Below, piece by piece: positions 43,604 through 53,437 of a stretch of 64,000 bases of DNA. Source of the stretch: WJMB01 sp964581465 (GTDB taxonomy: Bacteria; RBG-13-66-14). The notes beneath the pieces were generated by a model. The model was given only the letters and a program-made list of their open reading frames with translations, was not told the DNA's origin and did not search any database. The stretch spans positions 1 to 64,000 of the forward strand of contig CAZOOP010000003.1 of the NCBI GenBank assembly GCA_964581465.1. Reading direction: 5' to 3'. The position numbers and the translations under genes were made by a program. The first letter of the stretch is position 1, and each line of letters starts with the position of its first letter.

Positions 43604-44625
43604 GTGGACGGTTTCTCCTTTCTCTTCTTCCTGCCCTTGACCAACGAATCCACCAACGGTGTGAAGGTGTTGGCCAACAGGATCGCGAAGAGCACCCCGC
43701 CGGCGAAGCTGGACAGCCCGCGGATGACGACCACCATCACGCCGATGAAGGCGCCCATGATCCAGCGGCCCTGGTTGGTGGAGGGCGAGCTGACCGGATC
43801 GGTGGCGAAGAAGAAGGCGCCGAAGAGCAGGCCGCCGGCGGCCAGGGTGTAGGGAACACCGGGGAAGAGGCCGGGTTCGACGGCGTGCAGGATCAGGGAG
43901 GCCGCCGCGGCGCCGGTCAGCACGGCCAGGGGGGTTCGCCAGTTGATCACCTTGCGCAGCAGAAGGTAGATGCCGAGGAGGAGCAGCAGCAGGGCGGCGG
44001 TCTCACCGATGGCCCCGGAAACGCGCCCCAGCAGCATGTCGAGCAGGTCGGCCTCGGCGCCGGAGCCCTTGAAGGAGGCCAGGGGTGTGGCGGTGGTCAC
44101 GGCGTCGGGGTTGGCGGTGAGGGGGCTCCAGTGGATCAGGCCGCCGGCTCCGCCCCAAAAGGGCTTCCACCAGTAACCGGCGAAGGCGGTGGGGAAGCTG
44201 ATCGTCACGAAGGCCCGCCCGACCAGGGCCGGATTGAAGACGTTGCGGCCGAAGCCGCCGAAGGCCTCCTTGCCGAAGAGCTGGCCGATGAAGACGGCGA
44301 TGACGGGCAGCCAGAGGGGGACGTGGGCCGGCAGGGAGAGACCGACCAGCCAGGCCGTGATCCAGTAGGTGGCGTCCATGGGCTTGCGCCGGATCAGGGC
44401 GAATCCGGCGGAGATCAGCCAGCCCGTCAGGTGGCAAAGAGCCACCAGCACCAGGGAGCGCCAACCGAAGAGGTACACGCCGCTGACCAGCAACGGAATA
44501 AAGGCCCAGAGAAACTTGCGGTGCAGGGGCAGGAAGCGGGCGGGACCGCTCCAGAAGGGCAGGAAGTGCAGGGCTTTGCGGGCGTGCTCGGCCGGGCTCG
44601 GTCGGGGCTTGTCGGTCGGGGCCAT
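43600..44625 (-). CDS. nqrB: Na+-translocating NADH:quinone reductase subunit B (RnfD/NqrB family)
   Basis: This is the main membrane subunit, with about ten helices, a covalent FMN and the Na+/quinone-linked core. The FMN attachment site is AVTTATPLASF with Thr180 the expected flavin-bearing residue. Other family text is GGFGRNVFNPALVGRAFVTIS and FFATDPVSSPSTNQGRWIMG. At 341 residues it is shorter than classical NqrB (about 410) and close to RnfD in size, so the label NqrB rests mainly on its neighbours nqrC, D, E and F. ATG 44625 follows AAGGA. nqrA, normally upstream, is absent: a kinase gene lies there instead. Confidence 0.88.
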   Translation of the reverse strand: MAPTDKPRPSPAEHARKALHFLPFWSGPARFLPLHRKFLWAFIPLLVSGVYLFGWRSLVLVALCHLTGWLISAGFALIRRKPMDATYWITAWLVGLSLPAHVPLWLPVIAVFIGQLFGKEAFGGFGRNVFNPALVGRAFVTISFPTAFAGYWWKPFWGGAGGLIHWSPLTANPDAVTTATPLASFKGSGAEADLLDMLLGRVSGAIGETAALLLLLLGIYLLLRKVINWRTPLAVLTGAAAASLILHAVEPGLFPGVPYTLAAGGLLFGAFFFATDPVSSPSTNQGRWIMGAFIGVMVVVIRGLSSFAGGVLFAILLANTFTPLVDSLVKGRKKRKEKPST

Positions 44626-44742
44626 CGGCATCCTTGGTATCCCTCGGCTGATTGTCGCGCCGCTGCGGTTCACGGCGGAGAAAACTCCCACCCCGGTATT
44701 ATACAAGGCCGGACGGGTTCCAGGCCAGCCCCGTTCGGGGGC

Positions 44743-47394
44743 TTATTCATCCGCCTCGGCGCCGGGCTTGGCGAAGCGCAGCGTGAAGGTCGCCCCGGAG
44801 CCCGGGGTGGAGTTGACCACGATCTCGGCGGAGTGCAGGCGGGCCACCTGGGCCACGAAGGCCAATCCCATTCCGGTGCCGGGGACGTTCTTGGCGTTCT
44901 TGGCCCGATAGAACTTGGCGAAGATGCGCTTCTGCTCCCCCGGGCTGATCCCCGGCCCCAGGTCGGTCACCTGGACCTCGACGACGCGCCGTTTCTCGTG
45001 GACCTCGATGACCACCACGGAGCCCGCGGGGGAGAACTTGACGGCGTTGTCGATCAGGTTGGCCAGGGCGCGGGAGACCAGGTTGACGTCCAGGGAGACC
45101 GGCGAGAGGCGCCGGGGGCGGCGCAGGATCAGCTCGACCTCCTTGCGCTCGGCGATGCTGCCGGTTTGCTTGACCGCCTCGGCGGCCACCTCGGCCAGGT
45201 CGGCTGGGAGGAACTCGCCCTTGATCCGTCCGCTCTCGATGCGGCTGACATCGAGGAAGGCCTCGATGAGCTGGAGCAGCTTGTCGGACTCGCCGACGAT
45301 GTAACCGCCGTACTGCAGGCGCTCCTCGTCGGTGAGCTCCTCGTCGATGAGCAGCTCGGCGAAGCCGCGGATGGTCCCCAGGGGACCCTTGAGGTCGTGG
45401 CTGATGATGTGCATGACCTCGGTCTTCATGCGGTCGATGCGGGCCAGGTCGGTGATGTCGGTCAGGGTGACCACGAAGCCGCGCAAGCCGCGCTCGTCGG
45501 CCAGGGGCGAGACCTCGAGCAGGTAGGTGTGGCCGTGGAGCTTGACCGTCTGCGAGGTCGAGCCGTCCACGGCGTCGACGATCAGCTCGCGCAGGTTACG
45601 GCCCGGGAGCAGGGAGTAGACGCTCTGGCCGACCAGGGCGCCGCCGCTCCCGTCGTCCTCGTCGTTCTCGTCCCCCTCCAGGCGGATCGAGCCCGAAAAG
45701 AGCTCGCCGGCGGCGGCGTTGGCCAAGCGGATCAGGCCGAAGGAGTTGATCAGCAGCACCCCCTTGGCCGTGGCCGAGAGCACCCGCTGCAGGGTGGCCC
45801 GATTGGCGGCCAGGGTCTCGCCGATGCGGGAGAGTATCTCCAGCTTGGCCTGGGTGTGCTCGCTGGAGAGGCTGGCGAAGGGACCCTCGCTTGGAGCCTG
45901 TTCAACGAAGAGGCTCTTGAGCTGGGCGCTGGCGGCGGCCAGCAGGGCGGCCTCGTTGACGCTGAGCGCGCCGCTGTAGCAGAGGCAGACCTCCAGGCCG
46001 TCGCCGTAATCGTGATAGACGCGCAGTGGATCCTCGGGCTCGCCGCGGCAGTCGCGGCAACCCTCGCCCGAGGCGTGGAGTATCCGGCCGTCGGAACGGG
46101 TCACCCGCAGACCCAGCAGGCCCAGGGTGTAGGTCAGGCTGGTCTGGGCCTCCCTGGTCAGCGTCGTCGGTTCGGTGGGGGAGAGGCGGTCCGAGCGCAG
46201 CTCCCGTCCCAGATTGAGGAGCTGCCTGTCCAGGGTGCGGTTGACCGAGACCAGGCGACCCAGCGAGGTGAAGACGAAGCTGAGCGCCAGGGTGGTCAGC
46301 ACCGGGACCACGGGAAGCAGGTGGTCGAGCAGGATGAAGGCGGCCCAGGAGAGCAGAGCCCAGCCGAACAACAGACCCAGCAGCCAGAGGGCCGAGGGAC
46401 CGGGCCGGGAGGAGACGTAGAGCACCGCGACGATCCCCGCAGCGGCGATGATGAACAGCAGCACGATCCAGCGGGGCCAGACCGTGGGCTCGCTGTCCTC
46501 CAGCAGCGTCAATGTGGCGTTGGCGTGGACCTCGACCGCCGGCATCGGCGCCGTGGCCGAGAAGGGGGTGCTTACCGAATCGTGGAGCCCCGCGGCCGAG
46601 GCGCCGACGAAGACCAGCTTGCCCGCCAGGCGCCGGGCCAGTTCGGCCCGGGGCAGCTCGAGGGCGTCGGCCGCGCTCAGCCGGGGGAAGGTCCCCGCCG
46701 GGCCGCGGTAGTCGATCAGCAGGCGCCGCTCCTGGCCGATTCTCGGGTTCAGCTCCACCGAGTGCGGTTCCAGTTCGTCACCGCGATAGCAGGCAGCCGC
46801 CGCCGCCGCGAAAGCCGGATAGGCCTTGCCGCCGTAGCTCTGCTCCAGATAGAGCGTCCGGTAGACGCCATCTAAGTCGGGATCCAGCGCCACATGACCC
46901 AACGAGTGGGCCACCCGACGGAAGGCCGGCGCCGGAGCGTACCAGTAGAGCGGTCCGGAGCCGGTTTCGGGGCGCTCCACGGCGAAGCTCAGGGGCAGCG
47001 GCGAGAGGTAGGCCGGCAGCACGCAGTCCACACCGTCCAAGGCCCTGGCCAAACGGCGGTCCGCTTCGGGGTCCGACGTCTCAAGCAGCGCCAGGTCCAG
47101 GGCCAGGCAGGCCGGCTCCGCTGCCTGCAAAGCCTCGACCACCCCGGCCAGGACCTCGCGATCCCAGGGGTAGCGGCCGAATTCGTCCAGGGAGCGCTGA
47201 TCGATGGTCACCAGGACGATCTCGTCGCCGGGGTCCCGGGCTCCGCGCAGGCGGAAGCGCAGGTCCCGGCTGAGCATCTCCAGCTCCTCGGTGAAGCCCA
47301 GCGCGACCAGCAGCGCCGCGGCGGCTCCGGCCAGCAGCCCGAGCCTGAGCCCCCAGCCCCAGCGCCCGCGCTTTTCGCCCCGATTACGCCGCAA
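44743..47394 (-). CDS. CHASE2-PAS sensor histidine kinase
   Basis: An 883-residue membrane sensor. Residues about 15-310 are an extracytoplasmic CHASE2 domain (VLVTIDQRSLDEFGRYPWDR, later GKLVFVGASAAGLHDS). About three transmembrane helices follow at 317-390, then a linker with a Cys cluster (CRDCRGEP). A PAS domain is at about 535-650. A HisKA domain has phospho-acceptor His666 in MHIISHDLKGPLG, and a HATPase domain has NLIDNAVKF, DLGPGISPGE and GTGMGLAF. The start is TTG 47394 after GGAAGGGTG. No response regulator gene adjoins it, so it is an orphan kinase. The signal it senses is unknown. Confidence 0.92.
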   Translation of the reverse strand: MRRNRGEKRGRWGWGLRLGLLAGAAAALLVALGFTEELEMLSRDLRFRLRGARDPGDEIVLVTIDQRSLDEFGRYPWDREVLAGVVEALQAAEPACLALDLALLETSDPEADRRLARALDGVDCVLPAYLSPLPLSFAVERPETGSGPLYWYAPAPAFRRVAHSLGHVALDPDLDGVYRTLYLEQSYGGKAYPAFAAAAAACYRGDELEPHSVELNPRIGQERRLLIDYRGPAGTFPRLSAADALELPRAELARRLAGKLVFVGASAAGLHDSVSTPFSATAPMPAVEVHANATLTLLEDSEPTVWPRWIVLLFIIAAAGIVAVLYVSSRPGPSALWLLGLLFGWALLSWAAFILLDHLLPVVPVLTTLALSFVFTSLGRLVSVNRTLDRQLLNLGRELRSDRLSPTEPTTLTREAQTSLTYTLGLLGLRVTRSDGRILHASGEGCRDCRGEPEDPLRVYHDYGDGLEVCLCYSGALSVNEAALLAAASAQLKSLFVEQAPSEGPFASLSSEHTQAKLEILSRIGETLAANRATLQRVLSATAKGVLLINSFGLIRLANAAAGELFSGSIRLEGDENDEDDGSGGALVGQSVYSLLPGRNLRELIVDAVDGSTSQTVKLHGHTYLLEVSPLADERGLRGFVVTLTDITDLARIDRMKTEVMHIISHDLKGPLGTIRGFAELLIDEELTDEERLQYGGYIVGESDKLLQLIEAFLDVSRIESGRIKGEFLPADLAEVAAEAVKQTGSIAERKEVELILRRPRRLSPVSLDVNLVSRALANLIDNAVKFSPAGSVVVIEVHEKRRVVEVQVTDLGPGISPGEQKRIFAKFYRAKNAKNVPGTGMGLAFVAQVARLHSAEIVVNSTPGSGATFTLRFAKPGAEADE

Positions 47395-48185
47395 AATTCA
47401 CCCTTCCCCCGCCAGGCGATAACAGGTTGGCGTCAGGCGACGCGCCCGCATCGCAAATGAGGCATAGCTGTCGTCGGTTACGTCGGCGGCTGTTCTCGTA
47501 TCCAGCGTGCTTCGGTTTGTTCATCGGTCGCCACGAATCGCAGGTTGCCGACAGTCTCGGGGTTCTGAAGCCACCGGCGTTCAGCGGCGCTTCGATCAGC
47601 CCCGTGTTTTCCGGATCAGTCCGGTGTCGCCGAGTGGCGGCCGCCACCGGTGTTCCGGTTCGTGCCCTTGTGGTGTGCTCTGAGCGCTGTTGGTTACCTG
47701 CCGTCACTCGAGATTACGCGATCCCTTCGCCATGCGGCGGGCGAACACGCAGTTTCGCGGGATGAAGGTCAAACCCGCCCCGAGCGGCCTCGATCGGTCA
47801 GCGCGAGCCCGCCGACGCCGGCGGAGGCACGCTGGATGAAACAGCCTGCCAGGTTGTTTCCCGGTGCGCTCTACCCGACGCAATCTCTTGATAACAATAA
47901 CCGTGAGACGGCAAGGGCCTGTTCATTGTAGCACAGTCGAGGGGGGGCGACCGAGAGGCTCCCAGCTCGGCCCGCCTTGACACCCGGTAACTTTTTTCCT
48001 AGTTTACCTTTGTTCCATAACAGCCGAGGTAAACAAGTTAGAGGCCGCCGCGCAGGTTCGCGGGTCACAGCCGACCGCGGACACAACAGCCGTACGCGTC
48101 GGCCGAGGTATGAATCAGCAAGACTCTCATCGTCAACGGCTTGCGACGGCGGGTGTCCACCCCGAAGATCACTTTGGAGGTTACC
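47395..48185. other. 791-bp gap between divergent kinase and protease genes
   Basis: GC-rich, with no repeat copy, terminator or convincing frame. Promoters for both the leftward kinase and the rightward protease should lie here. The ribosome site of the protease, GGAGG at 48176-48180, is clear. Confidence 0.45.
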
Positions 48186-50816
48186 GTGAAGCGACTCATC
48201 GCGCTCATCCTGATCATCACCGCCGGAGCGGCCGTGGCGATGACGGCCGCCGAGGCCGGTCAGACCGCCATCGACAACCTGCTCGACGGCGACACGACCG
48301 GACGGCGGGTCTTCGTCGTTCCCGAGGCCTACGACGGCGGGACGATCGAATTCTGGAACATGGAGCTGACCCTGCCCGCCGAGCCCGGCCACTTCGTCTT
48401 CATCGACGACGTCCCGGCGGCCAACTGGGAGCACGAGGCCCGGGCCGTCTACGTCGCCGATGACGGCTCGCTGACGGTCTGGCGGGTCACCACTCCGCCG
48501 AGAGACGACACGGCGCTGCGCTTCGAGGAACTGACCGATTCGGCCCTCTGGGCCGCCGTCGACGGCGTGATCGAGTATCCGGACCACGAGGCGATCCGGG
48601 AGACGGCCCGCCGTCTGGAGGGCTTGGTCCCCCAAACCGGCGACCGCTCCGGCGAGAACTGGGCCTTGTTGATGTCCGGCGGCGCCAGCCAGTCTTCGAA
48701 CTACCCGCGCTACTGGAACGACATGTCCTTCATTTACACCACGCTGATCGAGGTCTACGGCTACGACGAGAACAAGATCATCGTGCTGATGTCCGACGGC
48801 GACAATCCGGCCGGGGACCAGTCCACGGGAGCCAGCTCGGACCTGGACCTCGACCAGGATGGCGACGACGACTACTCCCTGGCCTGCACCCACGCCAACG
48901 TCATCGCCCAGATGGACTGGTTGGCCGCCAACCTCGACGCCTCGGACAACCTGTTCATCTTCACCACGGACCACGGCGGCTCATCGGGCGGCTACAACAC
49001 CTACCTCAACCTCTGGAACTACCAGGAGCTCGACGACGACGAGTTCGCCGACGAGCTGGACGACATCCCCTTCACCCAGTGCATCGTCACCATGGAGCAG
49101 TGCTTCTCCGGCGGCTTCGTCGACGATGTCGACGGCATCCCCAACGTGGTCATCTCCACGGCGGCGGCTTACGACGAGTACTCCTGGGCCATGCCGCCCG
49201 ACTACAAGTACGACGAGTACGTCTATCACTGGACAAGCTCGGTGGCCTGGAACGAGCCCGGCGACAACCCCTGGGAGCTCGACGGCGACGCGGTCGACGC
49301 CGACACCAACGACGACGGCATCGTCAGCGCCCTGGAGGCCTTCACCTACGCCGAAGCCAATGACACGGCCGGTGAAACGCCCCAGTATAACGACTACTCG
49401 GGCATCGGCTCCGAGATCAGCCTGTGGGGTCCGGCCGGCCTGGCCGTCATCGATTACGAGGTGACGGCGAACGACGGCGACGAGAGCGTGCCCCCCGGCG
49501 GGACGGCGGAGATCGATATCACCATCGAGAACCGGGGCGACACCGCCGCCCACAGCGTCGTGGCCCAGCTCTCCTGCAGCGATTCCGACATCAGCGTCAC
49601 CCAGGGGACGATCAACTTCGGCACCATCGCCGCCGGCGCGACGGCGGATTCACCCTATCCCTTCGAGATCTCCGTCGCCTCGGGCGCCGACAATCCGGGC
49701 TTCTACACCACCGACAGCCTGGTGACCTCGACGGAGTACAACGACGCCGCCAAGGCCCTGACGGTGATGGTGGGCGAGTTCGTCGATGACTTCCATGACG
49801 ACGTCGAGGGCGGTGATCTGGGCTGGACCACGGAGATGAGCTCGGGCAGCCAGTGGCACATCGAGGACTACCGCTCCCACAGCCCGGACAACTCCTGGAA
49901 GTGCGGAGGACCCAACCAGGGTTACTACGCCAACAACTCCGAGGACGCCATCCTCTCGCCCCTGGTCATCGTCAACCCCTCGGACCCCCAGTTCACCTTC
50001 TGGAGCTGGCACGACATCCAGCTCAACGACGAGCTGGTCATCCAGTGGGGCAACGAGTACGACGGCTGGAACGAGATCGTCACATTCAGCGACTCCGAGG
50101 TCGACTGGACCGAGTACAACTACGACCTGACCGCCTACGCCGGGGCCATCGGCCGCATCCGCATGGAGCTCGTCTCCAACGCGGGCAACACCGCCGAGGG
50201 CTTCTACATCGACGACATCCAGGTCGGTACGCCCAGCATCGACGTCAACCTGACCAGCTTCGAGTTGGATTCCCGTGACGAGGGCGTACTGCTGGCCTGG
50301 CGCACCGACAACCCGACCGAGATCATCGGCTTCGACATCTACCGCGAGCGCGTCTCCGGCGGCCGCCTGGTCGACGACGGCCATAACGCCCTGGAGCCGC
50401 TCAACGACCGCATGCTGACCCGGGAGGTCGACCGCTGGCTCGACACCTCCGTCGAGAGCGGCGCTCACTACAACTACTACATTGGCGTCACCGAGACCTC
50501 GGGCGCCAAGCGCCTCTTCGGTCCCGTGGGCATCCACCACGAAACCGACGTCGCTGCCGTCAACCGCCTTGCGGCTCCCTATCCCTGCCCGGCCCGCGGA
50601 CCCGTCACCGTGGAGTTCGAGCTGGCCGAGGACGGCCCGGCGACCCTGGCCGTTTACGACCTGGCCGGACGCCGGGTGGCCCTGCCTCTCGAGGGCGAGC
50701 TCAGCGCCGGTCGACACAGCGTCGACTGGGCGGCCGAAGTGGCCAGCGGCGTCTACCTGCTGCGCCTGGAGACCGCCGACGGCGTGCTGACCCGCCGCCT
50801 GGTCATCGAGCGCTAA
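48186..50816 (+). CDS. Secreted C13-family (legumain/gingipain-like fold) cysteine protease with C-terminal sorting-type domain
   Basis: An 876-residue exported protein starting at GTG 48186, five bases after GGAGG. The signal peptide covers about residues 1-25. A caspase-fold peptidase follows with catalytic His263 in TTDHGG and Cys306 in MEQCFSGGF, as in C13 legumains. It is followed by an acidic, Ca-binding-like loop (DADTNDDGIVSA), a CARDB-like beta domain (about 420-535) and a jellyroll-like domain (about 545-690). The C-terminal 85 residues resemble FlgD-Ig/type IX sorting tails (TLAVYDLAGRRV, GVYLLRL). It is probably cell-surface or secreted. A strong terminator follows. Confidence 0.88.
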   Translation: MKRLIALILIITAGAAVAMTAAEAGQTAIDNLLDGDTTGRRVFVVPEAYDGGTIEFWNMELTLPAEPGHFVFIDDVPAANWEHEARAVYVADDGSLTVWRVTTPPRDDTALRFEELTDSALWAAVDGVIEYPDHEAIRETARRLEGLVPQTGDRSGENWALLMSGGASQSSNYPRYWNDMSFIYTTLIEVYGYDENKIIVLMSDGDNPAGDQSTGASSDLDLDQDGDDDYSLACTHANVIAQMDWLAANLDASDNLFIFTTDHGGSSGGYNTYLNLWNYQELDDDEFADELDDIPFTQCIVTMEQCFSGGFVDDVDGIPNVVISTAAAYDEYSWAMPPDYKYDEYVYHWTSSVAWNEPGDNPWELDGDAVDADTNDDGIVSALEAFTYAEANDTAGETPQYNDYSGIGSEISLWGPAGLAVIDYEVTANDGDESVPPGGTAEIDITIENRGDTAAHSVVAQLSCSDSDISVTQGTINFGTIAAGATADSPYPFEISVASGADNPGFYTTDSLVTSTEYNDAAKALTVMVGEFVDDFHDDVEGGDLGWTTEMSSGSQWHIEDYRSHSPDNSWKCGGPNQGYYANNSEDAILSPLVIVNPSDPQFTFWSWHDIQLNDELVIQWGNEYDGWNEIVTFSDSEVDWTEYNYDLTAYAGAIGRIRMELVSNAGNTAEGFYIDDIQVGTPSIDVNLTSFELDSRDEGVLLAWRTDNPTEIIGFDIYRERVSGGRLVDDGHNALEPLNDRMLTREVDRWLDTSVESGAHYNYYIGVTETSGAKRLFGPVGIHHETDVAAVNRLAAPYPCPARGPVTVEFELAEDGPATLAVYDLAGRRVALPLEGELSAGRHSVDWAAEVASGVYLLRLETADGVLTRRLVIER

Positions 50817-50840
50817 CCAACTATCAGCCCTGAGTACGAC

Positions 50841-50870
50841 GAAGGGACGGCCAACGGCCGTCCCTTCTTT
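50841..50870 (+). terminator. Rho-independent terminator of the C13 protease gene
   Basis: gaagggacggcc (50841-50852) and ggccgtcccttc (50856-50867) form a perfect 12-bp stem with a three-base loop and a TTT tail. The converging minus-strand gene ends at 50902, so the hairpin may serve both directions. Confidence 0.88.
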
Positions 50871-50901
50871 CGGGCGTGGTGTCCCGCTGCGCCGGGCTGC
50901 C

Positions 50902-52839
50902 TCAGAGCAGCTCGCGGGCGGTCATCTCGACAGTCAGCTCCTCGCCGTCACGCTCCACCGTCAGTTCCAGGGGAGTTCCCGGCGCCGTTTCGAGACGCTC
51001 CGTCGCTCGTCCGTGGTTCCAGTTTTCGACGGGTTCGCCGTCGAACTCGAGCAGCAGGTCGCCTTCACGCAGACCGGCTCTAAAAGCCGGAGAGTCCTTC
51101 CAGGTAAAAGCCACCGCGGGCTCTTCGCCCAGCCAGTCGATGCCCAGGCCGTAGTTGTTGACCGGTGCCGGACCGCCGGGTCCTCCCTCCGGGGCCTCGA
51201 GGATCAGGCGCTTGCCAATGTAGTCCAAGGTGACCGAGGAGAAGCGGGAGAGCTCGGCCTGGCCGATGTTGCCCAGCAGACGCTCGGACTCCATCACCCC
51301 GCCGCCGCCCACGGCCAGGACCACGGGGGAATCGGGCAGGACGAAGGAGCCCAGGGTCAGCGACTCCAAGCGCACCAGAAGGTGCTCGTTCATCCCGCCG
51401 AAGCCGCCACTGACGATCTCGTAACCCTCGGGATGGCTCTCTTGCAGGCCCAGCCGCTCCACGGCGGGGGCGTGGACGGTGGTGTAATTGGAGTTGCCCA
51501 GGTCGAGCAGGAAGGGTCCGGGGTCGTGGTCCTCCAGGGCGGCCTGGACCACGGGCAGGTTGCTCTCGAAGCTCAGGGGCAGCACCTCGACACGCCCGGG
51601 TTGAGGCAGTGGCGCCTTGAACGTTTCGGGATCGTGCAGCCGGATGAGCCCGGCGGTGTAGTCCACGGTCACGGGCAGGCGGGCGAAGACCTCGTAGCCC
51701 AGGATGCCGTCCCACTGTCCACCCAGGGCCCGGGCGAAGCCGGAGAGGTCCATGGCGATCATCGTCGGCTCTTCGAGCAGCATTCCGCCCAGCTCCAGGC
51801 TGTCGGCCCCGATGACGGCGATGGTGCCTACGCCCCCGGCGCCGCCGGCGGGCAGCTCGCCCACCTCCTCCAGGCCCAGACGCGCTGCGAAGTCGCTGTC
51901 GAGGACGGTCATTCCGGCGCCGGAATCGAGCACCATCCGGCAGGGCTCGCCGTCGACCCGGGCCTCGAGGAACAGCAACCCGGCCAGCTCTTCGAAGGGC
52001 AGCTCCACGTATTCCCGATCGGCGGAGAAGGCGATCCCGGCGGACTGCTCGGGCTGGAAGTCGGCGGGATCGAGATCCGGGTTGAGTTCGAAGTCCTCCA
52101 GGCGCTGCAAGGCCGGAGGGGCGTGCTCGCCCATGTCCAGCCGGTGGCCGAAGGGCAGGCGCAAACCCTCGATCTCGCTGAAGCCGTCGGCGATGACCTC
52201 GACGGTCATGATCTCGTGGGCGGTCCGGTGGCCGATCATCGCGCCGTCGTCGATGGCGATGTAGACCCGACGCGGCATGAAGGGGAGGATCGCGCTGTAG
52301 TGGGGGCGGTACTCGAGCACGTGGCAGGGCGCGCCGTCAATGGTCTCGCGGCCCACATAATCGACGGCGTAGACGTCGTTCGAGGGGTAGCAGTAGAGGA
52401 AGGACTCGAAGACGGCGTCGGTGTAGGCCGACTCCAGCTCCTCCCCGGCCAGCTCGCGCAGCTCGCCGTTGGGTCCCCGGCTGTAATCGCCCTCCGGTGT
52501 CAGGAAGGTCTCCTGGTTGAGCATGGGCAGCTCGTTGGCCAGGTGATAGCGCAGGCTCTCCAGAAAAGCTCCCGCCGTGACGACGCCGTCGTCCGGTGTC
52601 GGCAGGGGCTCGCCGTAGAGCATCTCGATGGAGTAGACGCCCGTCATCTCTCCCAGTTCGATAGGACCGGCCAGGCGCTGGCCGCGTATCCCACTCCACA
52701 GCTCTTCGATGCCGACGAAGCCGCGGTGAAGCTCCAATATCTCATCCACGGTCAGGCCGGGGATGGGGTCGTCCATGGCCGAGGCCGGGGCGGCCAGTTG
52801 CAGGCCGATGAGCAGGATGGTTGCCAGGGTTCGGGACAT
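50902..52839 (-). CDS. Exported retropepsin-like aspartyl protease with PDZ domain
   Basis: A 645-residue protein with a signal peptide (TLATILLIGLQLAAPASA). Residues about 25-280 form a domain like periplasmic lipid-binding proteins, containing a YVGRETIDGAPCHVLEY segment. Two retropepsin-like domains follow, with Asp305 in LDSGAGMT and Asp446 in LLDLGNSN. A C-terminal PDZ domain (about 565-640) includes SPAFRAGLREGDLLLEFDG. The second active site lacks the usual D-T/S-G (it is D-L-G), so it may be inactive or pair with the first. ATG 52839 follows AAGGAGGACCCC. This architecture occurs in envelope proteases of unknown substrate. Confidence 0.85.
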   Translation of the reverse strand: MSRTLATILLIGLQLAAPASAMDDPIPGLTVDEILELHRGFVGIEELWSGIRGQRLAGPIELGEMTGVYSIEMLYGEPLPTPDDGVVTAGAFLESLRYHLANELPMLNQETFLTPEGDYSRGPNGELRELAGEELESAYTDAVFESFLYCYPSNDVYAVDYVGRETIDGAPCHVLEYRPHYSAILPFMPRRVYIAIDDGAMIGHRTAHEIMTVEVIADGFSEIEGLRLPFGHRLDMGEHAPPALQRLEDFELNPDLDPADFQPEQSAGIAFSADREYVELPFEELAGLLFLEARVDGEPCRMVLDSGAGMTVLDSDFAARLGLEEVGELPAGGAGGVGTIAVIGADSLELGGMLLEEPTMIAMDLSGFARALGGQWDGILGYEVFARLPVTVDYTAGLIRLHDPETFKAPLPQPGRVEVLPLSFESNLPVVQAALEDHDPGPFLLDLGNSNYTTVHAPAVERLGLQESHPEGYEIVSGGFGGMNEHLLVRLESLTLGSFVLPDSPVVLAVGGGGVMESERLLGNIGQAELSRFSSVTLDYIGKRLILEAPEGGPGGPAPVNNYGLGIDWLGEEPAVAFTWKDSPAFRAGLREGDLLLEFDGEPVENWNHGRATERLETAPGTPLELTVERDGEELTVEMTARELL

Positions 52840-53437
52840 GGGGTCCTCCTTGGGGTTGATCGACATGAATGTTGGCCGTTCAAGGCTGGAACTTAGTTAT
52901 CTCAGTGGTTTATCTGCGGTTAAGTAGATAATACAACAGACTGATTGACCGGTTGTTGGCAGGAAACCCCGGCCTGGGGATTCTCACGCGCCCATGATCC
53001 GGTGAATACCGCTAGAAGCTTGTCGTTCCAGTCTGGTTAGCCCAATCTGCCGTCACATCCCGGCATACGCTACGTGGCAAGAGACCTTTGCCGCCCGATG
53101 CGCTCGAGTAGCGATTGTATAAGGCGGTAAGCCGGCGAGCCTGCTGATCAATCCGGTAGCTTTACAGTTATGGGCGGTCCACAGGCAGGCCGAGACCTGG
53201 TTCGGCTCTTGAAAAACCTGGTGCTCGATCGAGTTGATGCGATCAGCAGAGCAAGCATCAAGACTGCGACAAGTACAAGTGCCGTTTCGGTCTGCCGTGA
53301 TGGTCCCTACCCGTTATCTGTTCAACCTCGATGACAAATGAACTTGAACTCACCCGCTCATGTACCTACCAGATACGTCAGTCCCGTCCGTTCGGTTCCC
53401 CCTTGCCCCGAGTCACCGGCGGGTATAGACTAGCGGC
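52840..53437. other. 598-bp gap
   Basis: No gene, known repeat copy or terminator is seen. The part at 52890-52960 is AT-richer and could carry the promoter of the leftward protease; the last 60 bp lead into queH. Confidence 0.4.

Noticed and set aside
43885..46875. A 996-codon plus-strand open frame opposite nqrB and the histidine kinase
   Set aside because: It is antisense to genes with clear motifs, has shadow-type composition (Gly, Gln, Ala, Asp) and no recognisable domain.
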